Shown here one piece after another: positions 19,519-29,072 of a DNA stretch of 64,000 nucleotides. A program made the position numbers and the translations under genes. The stretch is from the NCBI GenBank assembly GCA_963674475.2, contig CAXXFQ010000024.1:806001-870000 (forward strand), given 5' to 3'. Under the pieces are notes generated by a model that was given only the letters and a program-made list of their open reading frames with translations, was not told the origin of the DNA and did not search any database. The first letter of the stretch is position 1, and every line of letters starts with the position of its first letter. The DNA comes from CAXXFQ01 sp963674475. Its GTDB lineage: Bacteria; Planctomycetota; Planctomycetia; Pirellulales; Thermoguttaceae.

Positions 19519-19610
19519 GGAACCTATTTGGCTGTTTTATGGAATGAGGTGTGAGGTGTATTTCGCGACACGTTAACTTGTGGCAGGAAAAGCCTTAAGA
19601 GCCCAACTCG

Positions 19611-19640
19611 ATTTTAGCATGACAGCGCCGATCGAGACAA
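19611..19640 (-). promoter_or_regulatory. Promoter of the rhamnosidase gene
   Basis: TTGTCT and TAAAAT on the minus strand, 18 bases apart, about 95 bases upstream of the rhamnosidase start. It is a fair, not perfect, sigma70 match. Confidence 0.45.
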
Positions 19641-19729
19641 GTGAATCTTCGCGCAAAATAAGTAGCTCTTATTATTGATTCTACAAAAGCGACCGTGAAG
19701 CGTCTCTTTTTAAGCCACCGTCATTGGCC

Positions 19730-19759
19730 TTGAGCTTGGGAGCCAAAAAAGAGTATTAT
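19730..19759 (+). promoter_or_regulatory. Promoter of the RND efflux operon
   Basis: TTGAGC and TATTAT are 18 bases apart. The -10 box overlaps the ATG at 19758, so that ATG cannot be the start of the adaptor gene if this promoter is used; this supports the start at 19836. Confidence 0.4.
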
Positions 19760-19835
19760 GCGTGGCATTGGGATCCTTTCGCGGGAAAGTCTCTTCCACA
19801 TCTATATCTACGCCGGTTTAGGGGGAGTGTTTTTG

Positions 19836-20945
19836 ATGAAAGCGTTGAAAGCCTGGATTCGCGTCACGCTAAAAATGCTTCCCTTTTTCGCGGGGATGGC
19901 GGTGCTTATCGCCCTTATTCTTTGGATCGCCGGAGTATTTACCTCGAAGATTCCCCCCGGTCACGAGGCGGCCCCCGCGCGACGGTTGGCCGAGAGCGAC
20001 CGGACCGATCAGGTACACGAGGTCATCAAGCCCTATTTCGAGGAGGCCCTCGGGTCGGTCAAGGCGGCCGCCCGGACGGAAATCTCCTCGCGCATCCTCG
20101 CCCCGATCCTCGAGATCACCGTCGCCGCCGGACAGACGGTCGAATCGGGAGACGTGCTGGTTCGACTCGACCCGCGGGCGATCCAGGCGAGGCTCTTTCA
20201 GGCCCAAGCGGGCGTCACGGAGGCCGAAGCGGCACTGGAAAAGGCCAAATCCTACTTTGCCCGTTACGAGCGGCTGCTGGAGGAGAACGCGGTAAGCCGC
20301 TCCGAATTCGAACGGGTTCAAACGGAACGAAACGTTGCCCAGGCCCAGTTACGTCAAGCCAAGGAAGCTTTGAGCGAGGCGGAAGTGCTGCTTTCTTATA
20401 CGGTGATCAAGGCACCCAAGGTCGGGTTGGTGGTCGACCGCCTGGCCGAACCGGGCGACACGGCCCGACCGGGGATTCCGCTGCTGGTTCTGTACGATCC
20501 GGCCTCGTTACGATTGGAAGTGCCGGTTCCCGAATCGCTGGCCGTCCGGCTCAAAAAGGGGGACGAGTTCACCGTCCGTTTCGACGCGCTCGATCGAGAG
20601 GTCACGGCCGTGGTCGACGAGATCGTGCCTCAGGCGGAAGTCGGAAGTCGTTCGCTTCTGGTCAAAGCGGCGTTGCCTTTGACGGAAGGACTTTTTGAAG
20701 GGATGTTCGGTCGCATTCAGATCCCCTCCGGCCGACGGCGACACCTTTGCTTGGCGGTTGATGCCGTCCATAGGGTTGGCCAGTTGGAATATGTCGAAGT
20801 GGTGAAGAAGGATCGAACGCTTGAGCGTCGGATGATCAAAACGGGGCGGCTGGGAATGCCGGGGAAGGTCGAAGTGCTTAGTGGAGTCGAGGCGGGCGAA
20901 ACCGTTCGCTTGCCCGCGACCAAGCAATCCGAGTTGGACCGGTAA
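19836..20945 (+). CDS. RND efflux periplasmic adaptor (HlyD/AcrA family)
   Basis: This is the membrane-fusion protein of a tripartite pump. After a short N-terminal anchor (FFAGMAVLIALILWIAGVF) come the two lipoyl halves (ISSRILAPILEITVAAGQTV and TVIKAPKVGLVVDRLAEPGD) around a coiled-coil hairpin rich in Ala, Glu and Arg (about residues 110-190), then the beta-barrel and membrane-proximal domains. ATG 19836 has GGGGGAG 8 bases upstream and gives a proper membrane anchor; the longer frame from 19758 adds an unconvincing 26 residues. It is followed 9 to 18 bases later by the permease gene. Confidence 0.9.
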   Translation: MKALKAWIRVTLKMLPFFAGMAVLIALILWIAGVFTSKIPPGHEAAPARRLAESDRTDQVHEVIKPYFEEALGSVKAAARTEISSRILAPILEITVAAGQTVESGDVLVRLDPRAIQARLFQAQAGVTEAEAALEKAKSYFARYERLLEENAVSRSEFERVQTERNVAQAQLRQAKEALSEAEVLLSYTVIKAPKVGLVVDRLAEPGDTARPGIPLLVLYDPASLRLEVPVPESLAVRLKKGDEFTVRFDALDREVTAVVDEIVPQAEVGSRSLLVKAALPLTEGLFEGMFGRIQIPSGRRRHLCLAVDAVHRVGQLEYVEVVKKDRTLERRMIKTGRLGMPGKVEVLSGVEAGETVRLPATKQSELDR

Positions 20946-20963
20946 GAAGGGAGCATGCCGAGC

Positions 20964-23900
20964 ATGAACGATCGTCCCGCGGAAAACCACGTTACGGTAA
21001 ATACCAAAGATCCCTCGATGAAAAAAATCTCCCCGTTAACCCGGATTGTCGATCTGTTTCTTCGCGGCGATGTGGCCATTTTGCTGATTATCCTGTCGCT
21101 GACTTTCGGGGCGGTCGCCCTGTACCTGACGCCGCGCGAGGAAGAGCCGCAAATTTCGGTACCAATGGTCGATGTCATGGTGTCGGTGCCCGGGCTTTCG
21201 GCCAACGAGGTGGAACGCACGGTCACGACCCGGTTGGAAAAAATGGTCAACCAGATTGACGGCGTCGAGTACGTTTATTCGATGTCCCGGCCCGGCGCGT
21301 GCGTCATCACCGTCCGTTTTTACGTCGGCGAAGATCGAGAAGATTCGATCCTGAAACTTTACAACAAGATCCATTCAAATATTGACCGGGCTCCTGCCGC
21401 CGTGACCGGATGGGTTATCAAGCCGGTCGAGGTGGACGATGTGCCGATTGTCGATTTGGCCCTCTGGTCCGACCGGCCCGAGCGGTACGACGATCATCAG
21501 TTGCGGCGTCTGGCCGAACAGTTTCAAAACGAATTGCAAGCGATCCCGGACACGAACCAAGTCGAGGTGATTGGCGGACGACCGCGGACGTTGCTGGTCG
21601 AGTTGGACCCGGTCCGTTTGGCGTCGCGGCGAACGTCGGTCAAGCAGGTTGCCGACGCGATCCGTGCGGGCAATCTCAACGTGACCGCCGGAGAATTCGA
21701 CCAACAAAATCGGTCGTTTACCGTCGAGGCTGGCACGTTTCTTCGCGACTCCCACGACTTGGAAGAGTTGGTCGTTCGCGTCTTCAATGGAAGGCCGGTT
21801 TATCTGAAAAATGTGGCGACCATTCACGACGGCCCGGCGGAAGTCGACGGGTACACTTGGATCGGTTTTGGCCCGGCGGATACCGAGAACGGATCGGGCG
21901 TTTCGCCTGGCGACCTGTATCCGGCGGTCCATATCGCGGTGGCCAAGCAAAAGGGGGCCAATGCTGTCTGGGTGGCCGACGCGGTCGAAGAGCGGATGCA
22001 CGAGCTGGCCCGCGAGCTTTTGCCCGAAGGGGTCTTTTTTCGCGTGACCCGCAACTACGGCGAGACGGCCAATGAAAAGGTCAACGAACTGGTCGAAAGC
22101 CTCGTGATCGCCGTGCTGACGGTGATCGGACTGATCGGGTTGGTCATCGGGTGGCGTCCGGCGCTGGTCGTGGCGCTGGCGATTCCGGTTTGTTACAGCA
22201 TCACACTGTTCGTCAATCTGCTGGCCGGGTACACCATCAATCGGGTGACCCTGTTTGCGTTGATCCTTTCATTGGGCCTCTTGGTCGACGACCCGATCAC
22301 CGATGTCGAAAACATCGCGCGGTATTTCGCCATGCGAATCCTTCCACCGCGAGAATCGGTCTTGCGTGCGATCCAGGAGGTCCGCCCCGCGTTGATCCTT
22401 TCGACCCTGGCGATTATTGCCAGTTTTCTGCCGCTGATGTTCATTACCGGGATGATGGGGCCGTACATGGCGCCGATGGCGATGAACGTTCCGCTGACGG
22501 TTTTGGTCTCGACGATCGTCGCGTTTCTGATCACACCGTGGCTCTCGATGGTCGCGTTGCGAAAGATTCATGGAAAGAGGCAAGAAGGGGAAGCGTTCGA
22601 CCTGAGGAAACAGCCGCTCTACCGGATTAGCAAAGCGATGATCTGCCCGGTATTGGACCGACGGTGGTTGTCCTGGTCGATGCTGGGTGGTGTGGCACTG
22701 TTGCTTTTCTCCGCGATGCTTTTGCCCGCGTTTCGATTGGTGCCGCTGAAGATGTTGCCGTATGACAATAAAAACGAATTTCAAATCGTGATCGACCTTC
22801 CCGAAAACGCGACCCTCGAACAAACCGACCTCGTGGCGCGGGAGTTATCCGATTATCTGATGGGGGTGGCCGAGGTTCGCGACGTCTCCCTTTTTAGCGG
22901 GACCGCCTCGCCGATGGATTTCAACGGGATGGTGCGACATTATTTCCTCAGAGAGGCAGCCAACCTGGGCGATATTCGTGTCAATCTGGCACCTAAAGAA
23001 CTTCGTGCGCAACAGTCGCACGGCCTGACCCTTCGGATTCGCGACGAGCTGACCAAAATCGCGGCCCGGCATGACGCGAAGATCAAACTGGTCGAGGTCC
23101 CTCCCGGCCCGCCCGTCTTGGCAACCATCACGGCCGAGGTCTACGGACCACAAGAGGCGACCTACGAGCAGATCATCGCCGCGGCCGAAAAAGTCGAACG
23201 ACGCATGGCCGAGGAGCCCGGTTTGGTCGACGTTGACAGCTCAGCCGAGTCGAACAGACCCAAATGGGTTTTTGAAACCGACAAACCGAAGGCCGCCTTA
23301 TCGGGCGTTTCGACCGAGACCCTGGCCGAAACCCTAAACGTAATTCTCGACGGCCGGACGGTCACGTCGATTTATCCCCAAGGAGAAGTCAACCCGCTGC
23401 CGATCCGACTGCACGTGAATCGGTCGCTCCGCTCGGCGGTGGACGATCTGCGCGAGATTTACGCCGTCGGCGACGAGGGACAGCTGGTGCAAATCGGATC
23501 GCTTGGCAAGTTTATCGAGAAACCAGCCGATCAGACGATCTATCACAAGAATCTGCGACGTGTCGTTTTCGTTTACGCCGAAACGGCCGGTCGACCTCCG
23601 GCCGACGCGATCCTCGATATGCAATTCGATCAACTGCCCGACGGGACCAAGCCGGGGGAACCCGTGCCGCGCCCGGTCGAGTCGCGGACCTGGTTTTCGC
23701 CAGGCGGGGGCGTGACGTGGAGTCTTCCGCCGGGATATTTCGCCGAGTGGGCCGGGGAAGGCGAGTGGAAGATCACGCTCGACGTGTTCCGCGACCTGGG
23801 GTTGGCTTTCGGCACGGCGCTGGTGGGAATTTTTATTATTCTGATGTTTCAGACCGGTTCACGCATGTTGCCGCTGGTCATTATGCTGGCGATCCCGCTG

Positions 23901-24323
23901 ACATTGATCGGCATCATGCCCGGTTTTTGGCTTCTCAACGTGTTGGTTGACTACCCGATTGCCGGATACCCCAATCCGGTCTTTCTGACCGCCACGGCGA
24001 TGATCGGGATGATCGCACTGGCCGGGATCGTGGTGCGCAATTCGGTCGTCTTGATCGACTTCATCCATCACGCCCAGGCGGAAGGGTTCGAGCTGCGTGA
24101 GGCGATCGTCCGAAGTGTTGCCGTCCGAACACGTCCGATCCTCGCCACCGCCGGGACGACCCTTTTGGGCAACTGGGTCATCACGCTCGATCCGATCTTT
24201 TCCGGCCTGGCCTGGGCAATCATCTTCGGGATTTTGACCTCGACCCTGTTCACGCTGATCGTGATCCCGGTCGTCTACTGGTTGCTGTACGGCAAAAGCG
24301 ATCAACAACCTAGTGAGGCGTAA
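20964..24323 (+). CDS. RND efflux transporter permease (AcrB/HAE1-like)
   Basis: A protein of about 1119 residues with the RND layout: TM1 near residue 30, a large periplasmic loop, TM2-6 around 370-560, a second loop and TM8-12 at the end. The proton-relay aspartates are in SLGLLVDDPITDVENIAR, and GLIGLVIGWRPALVVALAIP is TM2 to TM3. The C-terminal TM block has MIGMIALAGIVVRNSVVLID. ATG 20964 is 10 bases from GGAG; ATG 20955 sits directly after it. It forms an operon with the adaptor. No outer-membrane TolC-type gene is adjacent. The substrate is not predictable: it resembles the branch with short adaptors annotated for drugs or lipids and lacks the metal-type signature that I would expect of CusA. 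Confidence 0.93.
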   Translation: MNDRPAENHVTVNTKDPSMKKISPLTRIVDLFLRGDVAILLIILSLTFGAVALYLTPREEEPQISVPMVDVMVSVPGLSANEVERTVTTRLEKMVNQIDGVEYVYSMSRPGACVITVRFYVGEDREDSILKLYNKIHSNIDRAPAAVTGWVIKPVEVDDVPIVDLALWSDRPERYDDHQLRRLAEQFQNELQAIPDTNQVEVIGGRPRTLLVELDPVRLASRRTSVKQVADAIRAGNLNVTAGEFDQQNRSFTVEAGTFLRDSHDLEELVVRVFNGRPVYLKNVATIHDGPAEVDGYTWIGFGPADTENGSGVSPGDLYPAVHIAVAKQKGANAVWVADAVEERMHELARELLPEGVFFRVTRNYGETANEKVNELVESLVIAVLTVIGLIGLVIGWRPALVVALAIPVCYSITLFVNLLAGYTINRVTLFALILSLGLLVDDPITDVENIARYFAMRILPPRESVLRAIQEVRPALILSTLAIIASFLPLMFITGMMGPYMAPMAMNVPLTVLVSTIVAFLITPWLSMVALRKIHGKRQEGEAFDLRKQPLYRISKAMICPVLDRRWLSWSMLGGVALLLFSAMLLPAFRLVPLKMLPYDNKNEFQIVIDLPENATLEQTDLVARELSDYLMGVAEVRDVSLFSGTASPMDFNGMVRHYFLREAANLGDIRVNLAPKELRAQQSHGLTLRIRDELTKIAARHDAKIKLVEVPPGPPVLATITAEVYGPQEATYEQIIAAAEKVERRMAEEPGLVDVDSSAESNRPKWVFETDKPKAALSGVSTETLAETLNVILDGRTVTSIYPQGEVNPLPIRLHVNRSLRSAVDDLREIYAVGDEGQLVQIGSLGKFIEKPADQTIYHKNLRRVVFVYAETAGRPPADAILDMQFDQLPDGTKPGEPVPRPVESRTWFSPGGGVTWSLPPGYFAEWAGEGEWKITLDVFRDLGLAFGTALVGIFIILMFQTGSRMLPLVIMLAIPLTLIGIMPGFWLLNVLVDYPIAGYPNPVFLTATAMIGMIALAGIVVRNSVVLIDFIHHAQAEGFELREAIVRSVAVRTRPILATAGTTLLGNWVITLDPIFSGLAWAIIFGILTSTLFTLIVIPVVYWLLYGKSDQQPSEA

Positions 24324-24389
24324 GCCGAGTAGAAGTCCGGAGCGATTTGCCCCCTCACCCTTGTCCTTATTCCGCGTGCCGGTTTGGTC

Positions 24390-24872
24390 TTACTTGCTCT
24401 TCCAGAGGCCGTGGAGGTTGCAGTAGGCCCGGGCGGTCACGTCCGTGTCGTCGATCAGAAAGACCGCGACCGGCTCGTCACCCGGCTCGAGTTTCTTCGT
24501 ATAGACACGGTCGCCCGAAAGCAGTTGGATTTCGGTGATGTAGTGGAACTTTTTCATCGGGTGCGGCTCGCTGCCAACCGAGACCTTGTAGCCGCCGTCG
24601 ACCTTCTCGATCACCGGAACGTGCTTTTCACGCCCCTCGTCCTCGGTCTTTTCGACCAGCAGTTTCATCGGAACACCGCAATGAACGAGTGTCGGACGCC
24701 CCGGCTGGACGATCTCGACAATCGTTTTGCACTTTTGGCACTTGTAGATCTGTCGGGCTGCTTCTTCAGGACGTTTTTCGTCTGTCGCTGCCTCGGCAAT
24801 CCCCGTCAGAAAACCCCCGGTCCCGAGTCCGGCCGTGGTGGCTGCCGCTGTCAGAAAATCACGTCGTTTCAT
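24390..24872 (-). CDS. Tat-exported desulfoferrodoxin/superoxide reductase-like protein
   Basis: A twin-arginine signal (MKRRDFLTAAATTAGLGTGG) precedes a desulfoferrodoxin. The C-terminal neelaredoxin-type site is complete for a superoxide reductase: H84 in KHVP, H104 and H110 in PHPMKKFHY, and C151 with H154 in CNLHG. The N-terminal desulforedoxin-like centre has C45 and C48 (YKCQKC) but the usual Cys-Cys pair reads His64-Cys65, so the FeCys4 site would be altered or lost. Superoxide reductases are normally cytoplasmic; this one would act in the periplasm. It converges on the efflux operon and has its own upstream region (24873-25052). Confidence 0.86.
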   Translation of the reverse strand: MKRRDFLTAAATTAGLGTGGFLTGIAEAATDEKRPEEAARQIYKCQKCKTIVEIVQPGRPTLVHCGVPMKLLVEKTEDEGREKHVPVIEKVDGGYKVSVGSEPHPMKKFHYITEIQLLSGDRVYTKKLEPGDEPVAVFLIDDTDVTARAYCNLHGLWKSK

Positions 24873-25052
24873 GGAAAGACCTCCCCCTTGCTAAACCGTA
24901 TTTGGGGGAAAAGCCAAAAAGGGCGGTCTTCTCAATGGCGAATCTCATGGGCGCCTCTTGGCTTGTTCCCGATTTCGAAAAAACTCCGATCAAGTATAGG
25001 TTGTCGGAGTTTTCACGGGTAAAAAAAGGAGCCGGAAGGGGAAGACGTGACG

Positions 25053-26117
25053 TTATCGGTCCTCCTTGGCGGGCACGCTATCCTCACATTTCAGATCGCC
25101 CAAAGCGTAGCGCGTCCCGTCGAGCAGGAATTGAAGCAAGGTCGCGCTTTCGTAGCTTTCCGGGTAATGGCTGGGCGAACAGTAGAAGACCCGCCCTTCG
25201 CCGTACCGCTTGACCCACGCCACGTAGCGGATGTCGGTTGCCGCTTTCTTTTTCTGGTCGTTGAGCTTGCTTGCGTCCATTACCAAAAGGGGACGAAAAT
25301 TTTTCCTGGCATAAGTGCCGCAAAAACAGTACGGCTCGTCGGTGTGGATGAACGGCATTTTTCCCCGGAAGGCAGTCACCAGCCGGTGCGCCGGTTCGAC
25401 CAAATTCAAGATGACCCGTTGTGTCGGAGGATGGTACTCGAACGCCCCGCCGACCATCTCGGTGAATTCAGGCGAATTGTTCAACATCGTCGGCGCGCCG
25501 TGAATCGCGACAAGGCCCTTGCCCCCCTGAACGAAGTCCAAGAGGGACCGTTCCAGCATCGCCGCTTTCACCTTGCGTTGGTTTTCGGTCAGATCTTGGT
25601 ATTTCGGGTTGGTCTCCAATTCGTCCAAGAACAGGTTGCGTCGGGGTCCTTTGGAACAATTGTTGTTCAACACGATCGCGTCGAACTCGGCAAGCCGTTC
25701 GGGCGAAAGCTGTTCGATATCGCGACTGACCACGGTCTTGAACAGGCCGGTTTTTTTGCCGAGAATTTCGAACACGGCGTCGACATGCGGGACCACTTCA
25801 TGGACATAGCCGGTCAGGTGGGAAAAAACCAAAATCTTTCGACACGGTGGTTCGGGCTGGACTTGCTTCTCCGACTTCTTTTCCGTCTCGGCAATCGGTC
25901 CAGGCGCGTTCTGGCGGACCACTTCACGCCAGGCATCGGTCACGGGGGCAATTTTGGCTGCCGGGCGAATTTCCTCGGCTAAAGCCATCGAGGAAAGCGG
26001 ACTCGCCCCCCCCTGCCCCAACCAACAGGCCATTGACAGAACCGCCAGCCAGCCGGTCCGGATAGTCAGCCGCTCAACCTGTTTTTTTAAACCGCCTCGT
26101 TGCAAAAGCCAAATCAC
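25053..26117 (-). CDS. ThuA domain protein (trehalose-utilisation-like)
   Basis: The N-terminus has a signal-like segment (GWLAVLSMACWLGQGG). The body is a ThuA class I glutamine-amidotransferase-like fold: KILVFSHLTGYVHEVVPHVD at the first strand, FDAIVLNNNC, GKGLVAIHGAPTMLNN, PFIHTDEPYC and GRVFYCSPSHYPES. ThuA-like proteins are very numerous in planctomycetes, often linked to sugar metabolism, without a proven reaction. The GTG start at 26117 has AAGGTG 8 bases upstream and no better ATG precedes the signal segment. It is divergent from the phosphoesterase gene. Confidence 0.85.
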   Translation of the reverse strand: MIWLLQRGGLKKQVERLTIRTGWLAVLSMACWLGQGGASPLSSMALAEEIRPAAKIAPVTDAWREVVRQNAPGPIAETEKKSEKQVQPEPPCRKILVFSHLTGYVHEVVPHVDAVFEILGKKTGLFKTVVSRDIEQLSPERLAEFDAIVLNNNCSKGPRRNLFLDELETNPKYQDLTENQRKVKAAMLERSLLDFVQGGKGLVAIHGAPTMLNNSPEFTEMVGGAFEYHPPTQRVILNLVEPAHRLVTAFRGKMPFIHTDEPYCFCGTYARKNFRPLLVMDASKLNDQKKKAATDIRYVAWVKRYGEGRVFYCSPSHYPESYESATLLQFLLDGTRYALGDLKCEDSVPAKEDR

Positions 26118-26259
26118 CGATACTCACCTTTTTTATTTCTTCATCGTTGCGTTTACGGCAAAAAACTCGTTCTCTATAAGATTTATGTTAAATCCCCGCC
26201 CCCGCTTTTGCAAGGCTTCCAGGGTGGTTTTAGGAAAGCTTTAACGCCTGCCCCTTTTG

Positions 26260-26288
26260 TTGTAAACGGTTTACCAATCAAGTATAAT
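26260..26288 (+). promoter_or_regulatory. Promoter with embedded palindromic operator before the phosphoesterase gene
   Basis: TTGTAA and TATAAT are 17 bases apart. GTAAACGGTTTAC at 26262-26274 is a perfect 13-base palindrome overlapping the -35 box and spacer, the layout of a LacI/GalR-type repressor site. No such regulator gene lies in the window. Confidence 0.55.
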
Positions 26289-26400
26289 ACGACTCTGGCA
26301 TGACCGTTTCGCCCGGTTTTCCTTGTCAACACGCCGTTTCACCCCCTGCAATTTTTTTCCTTTCACGAAAACAACACGCCCAGAAAATAGGGACTTCACC

Positions 26401-27468
26401 ATGGATCCGTCCGCCGATAACTCGAACTTTTCCCTCCAAAGCAATCGTTCCTCGCGTCGCGATTTTTTGAAGTACGCCGCCATGGGGCTCGCGACGGCGG
26501 CCGCTCCCCGGTTGGTCTTTTGCGGGGAAACCAAGCCGAGTACCACGGACGGGATGCCGGTGCCGGTCGACGGGGCCCATTCGTTTATCGTCTTGCCCGA
26601 TACCCAGGTCTACGCGATGAGCTTCCCCGAGCTTTTCCATGCCCAGACCGAGTGGATCGTCAAGAATCGCAAACGCTACAACATCCAATTCGTGCTTCAC
26701 GCCGGTGATGTGGTCCAACATAATAACCACCCGCAATGGAAGTTGGCCCGCGCGGCCATGTCGCGACTCGACGGAAACGTCCCATATGCCATTTGCCTGG
26801 GCAACCACGATCTGGGACCGAAGGGAAGTACCAAGAATCGAGACTCCTATTTCGGCAACCATTTCCCGCTCGATTTCTGGAAGAAGCAGCCAACCTTTGG
26901 CGGCGTGTATGATCGCGAACCGCAAAAACCGGACAACAGTTTTCATCTTTTCTCGACCGGCGACGACCGCTGGCTGGTCTTGGCACTGGAATTCGCACCG
27001 CGTGACGACGTCTTGCGTTGGGCCGGGGAGGTCGTCGCGGCTTATCCGAACCATCAAGCGATTTTGCTGACGCACGCTTATCTCAACAAGGATGGAAAAC
27101 GATACGACCACACGAAAAAAGGGCAAACGGCCCCGCCCCATCACTATCCGTGTTTCAAAAGTGAAGCGGGATGCAATGACGGCCAGATGATGTGGGAAAA
27201 GCTGGTTTCGAAACACCCGAATTTTGCCATGGTTTTCTGCGGCCATGTTTGCACCGCCGCCCGACTGGGCAGTACCGGCCAAAACGGAAACCAAGTCAAC
27301 CAATTCCTGGTCGACTACCAAAACCACCCCAACGGCGGCGATTCGTGGTTGCGACTTTGCCAACTCGCCGACGCGTCCCCTTCCCAAAAAATCCAATCGA
27401 CCGACTACGCCCCCAAGCTTGGAAAACGGGGAGCAGCGGATAACACGAATTTTTGTATCGATCTATAG
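26401..27468 (+). CDS. Tat-exported metallophosphoesterase
   Basis: A twin-arginine signal (SSRRDFLKYAAMGLATAAA) leads into a calcineurin-like phosphoesterase fold with the metal-binding motifs in order: LPDTQVYA, HAGDVVQHNN, CLGNHD, LLTHAYLN and FCGHVCTAAR. The 355-residue product starts at ATG 26401; the frame is open upstream to 26323, but that stretch contains the promoter-leader region and no signal peptide would then be N-terminal. It probably hydrolyses a phosphate ester outside the cytoplasm. The substrate is unknown. Confidence 0.88.
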   Translation: MDPSADNSNFSLQSNRSSRRDFLKYAAMGLATAAAPRLVFCGETKPSTTDGMPVPVDGAHSFIVLPDTQVYAMSFPELFHAQTEWIVKNRKRYNIQFVLHAGDVVQHNNHPQWKLARAAMSRLDGNVPYAICLGNHDLGPKGSTKNRDSYFGNHFPLDFWKKQPTFGGVYDREPQKPDNSFHLFSTGDDRWLVLALEFAPRDDVLRWAGEVVAAYPNHQAILLTHAYLNKDGKRYDHTKKGQTAPPHHYPCFKSEAGCNDGQMMWEKLVSKHPNFAMVFCGHVCTAARLGSTGQNGNQVNQFLVDYQNHPNGGDSWLRLCQLADASPSQKIQSTDYAPKLGKRGAADNTNFCIDL

Positions 27469-27548
27469 TCGTATGCGGATCAAGACTTACGATCGGAAGA
27501 TGGTAAAAGAGAGGGAAATACTCGATCGTCTTGGAGACGGAATTTTAG

Positions 27549-28007
27549 ATGCGAGACGAAAAAAAACTTCTCATTTCGATTCGGCCGGTCTATGTCGAAA
27601 AGATTCTCGCCGGGACAAAACGGGTCGAACTTCGACGGAGTTGTCCGCGCATGGCGTCAGGAGGAACGATGCTGATCTACGCAACTTCCCCAAAGAAAAC
27701 GCTCGTCGCGGCGGCTCGGGTTGCCCGCGTCCAGGTCGAGTCGCCCGAGACGCTTTGGCGGAGTGTCAAAAAAGTCTCCGGCGTTACGCTCCAAGAGTTC
27801 GAAGCCTATTTTGACGGTGCCAAGCAGGCGGTCGGGCTTTGGCTCGATCAGGTCGCCCCGCTTTCCCGTCCGGTTCCCTTGGAAAAACTCCGACAGCGTT
27901 GGCCCGGCTTTCGTCCGCCACAGAGTTTTTGTTATGTCACCCAAGACCAAGTCCAGAAATTGCCCGAGCTGACGAATTTTTCACAGAGCTGCGAAGGGGC
28001 CAAATAG
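27549..28007 (+). CDS. ASCH/PUA-like domain protein
   Basis: A single-domain protein of 152 residues. The N-terminus LLISIRPVYVEKILAGTKRV followed by ELRR is the hallmark of the ASCH family (a small beta-barrel related to PUA, proposed to bind RNA or modified nucleotides). GTMLIYATSPKKTLVAAARV is its second strand pair. No signal peptide, so cytoplasmic. It stands 80 bases after the phosphoesterase on the same strand and could be read through from it. Function unproven. Confidence 0.8.
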   Translation: MRDEKKLLISIRPVYVEKILAGTKRVELRRSCPRMASGGTMLIYATSPKKTLVAAARVARVQVESPETLWRSVKKVSGVTLQEFEAYFDGAKQAVGLWLDQVAPLSRPVPLEKLRQRWPGFRPPQSFCYVTQDQVQKLPELTNFSQSCEGAK

Positions 28008-28189
28008 CAACGCCCTTCAAATGGCGTCCGCGGCGGTGCGACAGGGTGGTGCGGCCATTGAGCAAGGAAGCGTTTCCAAGAGCGGCCGCAGGGGTTTCAT
28101 GACAAATTGTCACGAAACCTCCCGACCTGAGCCAGTGAGCGGCTCTTGACCTTTCTCTGCAAATCCAACGAGAGAAAGGACTTAAGAAG

Positions 28190-28274
28190 TAGCCGAGGCG
28201 GGACTTGAACCCGCACGCCCATAACGGGCAAGGGATTTTAAATCCCTAGCGTCTGCCTATTCCGCCACTCGGCC
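28190..28274 (-). tRNA. tRNA-Leu (UAA)
   Basis: The minus strand folds as a class II tRNA of 85 nt. The acceptor GGCCGAG pairs with CTCGGCT (one G-U), followed by discriminator A. There is a D arm with AGGCAGAC, an anticodon arm AGGGA-TTTAAAA-TCCCT (anticodon UAA), a long variable arm (GCCCGTTATGGGC) and a T arm with GGTTCAAGTCC. CCA is not encoded. No integrase or repeat flanks it, so it is not visibly used as an attachment site. Confidence 0.95.
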
Positions 28275-28539
28275 TAAATTTCTATCCAGCAAACTCTTAT
28301 GATAACCGCCCGGGTCGCGGAGACAACCCCAACTTTCCAAAACAACGATTTCCGAGGGATAAAATACAACGTTATTTTCCCTGAGGATTCGAGCCCTTTC
28401 CTGCCCCTCCCCTTAATAACAGAGGAAATCTCGTCGACCTTCTTCCTCAAAGCGAAGAGCCAGTGGGACCCCTACGGAAATTCGCACCGACTCTCGACTT
28501 ACCTTAAACAGGCGGGGGTGATTTATTGTTTTTCGTCGG

Positions 28540-28908
28540 TCACCACGGACCACGGATATAATAAACCCCCATTTGTTGCGTGTCGCGGGGCCAAACCGGT
28601 TTTGGGGCGAACGAATACGGATGGTAAGATCCGCTGACGGGGCACATCGCATGGAACTGGTGGTTGATCGGGGTGACCCGGGTATTGCCGACGCCCCAGC
28701 CCCAGGCGGTTTGCGTTGCCGCTTTTGGCGGGACCACCAGCGCAATTGGCATGCCCCACCCGGCCGAATAATAACCGGCGTTCCAAGGTTGAACCTGAGC
28801 CCGCCAGTAGGCCTGTTGGTTCGTCTCGAACGCTTCGGTCGTCGTGGTTAAGATCGCAATCGAGATCGCCAGAGCGAGAAGGACTGCGACTTGTCGAAAT
28901 CGTTTCAT
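28540..28908 (-). CDS. Small secreted protein of unknown function
   Basis: The 122-residue product has a clear signal peptide (VAVLLALAISIAILTTTTEA, cleaved near AFETN) and a mature part rich in Tyr, Trp, Pro and Gly (PWNAGYYSAGWGMP, SGSYHPYSFAPKPVWP). I recognise no domain. It resembles the protein at 29073-29465 in size, signal and Tyr/Pro-rich style, so the two may be members of one planctomycete family of envelope proteins. Confidence 0.6.
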   Translation of the reverse strand: MKRFRQVAVLLALAISIAILTTTTEAFETNQQAYWRAQVQPWNAGYYSAGWGMPIALVVPPKAATQTAWGWGVGNTRVTPINHQFHAMCPVSGSYHPYSFAPKPVWPRDTQQMGVYYIRGPW

Positions 28909-29072
28909 CCTCTTCGTACCTCCTTTTTAACGCCTTTTCCCTTTAGGGTAGCGTGTTTCCCTGCCAGCGACACAAATGCGGGAAATTGAAACTCACTTCA
29001 CTTTTCGCACTTGCGACAACCAGGGGATCTCTCCCGCAGCCAGACAGCCGCTACCAACTTTTGAAAAACGCA

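Noticed and set aside
19724..20698. 324-codon open frame over the efflux adaptor gene
   Set aside because: It overlaps the adaptor gene in another frame and is an Arg/Gly-rich shadow with no family match.
24384..25022. 212-codon plus-strand open frame over the superoxide reductase gene
   Set aside because: It is antisense to a gene with a Tat signal and intact metal ligands.
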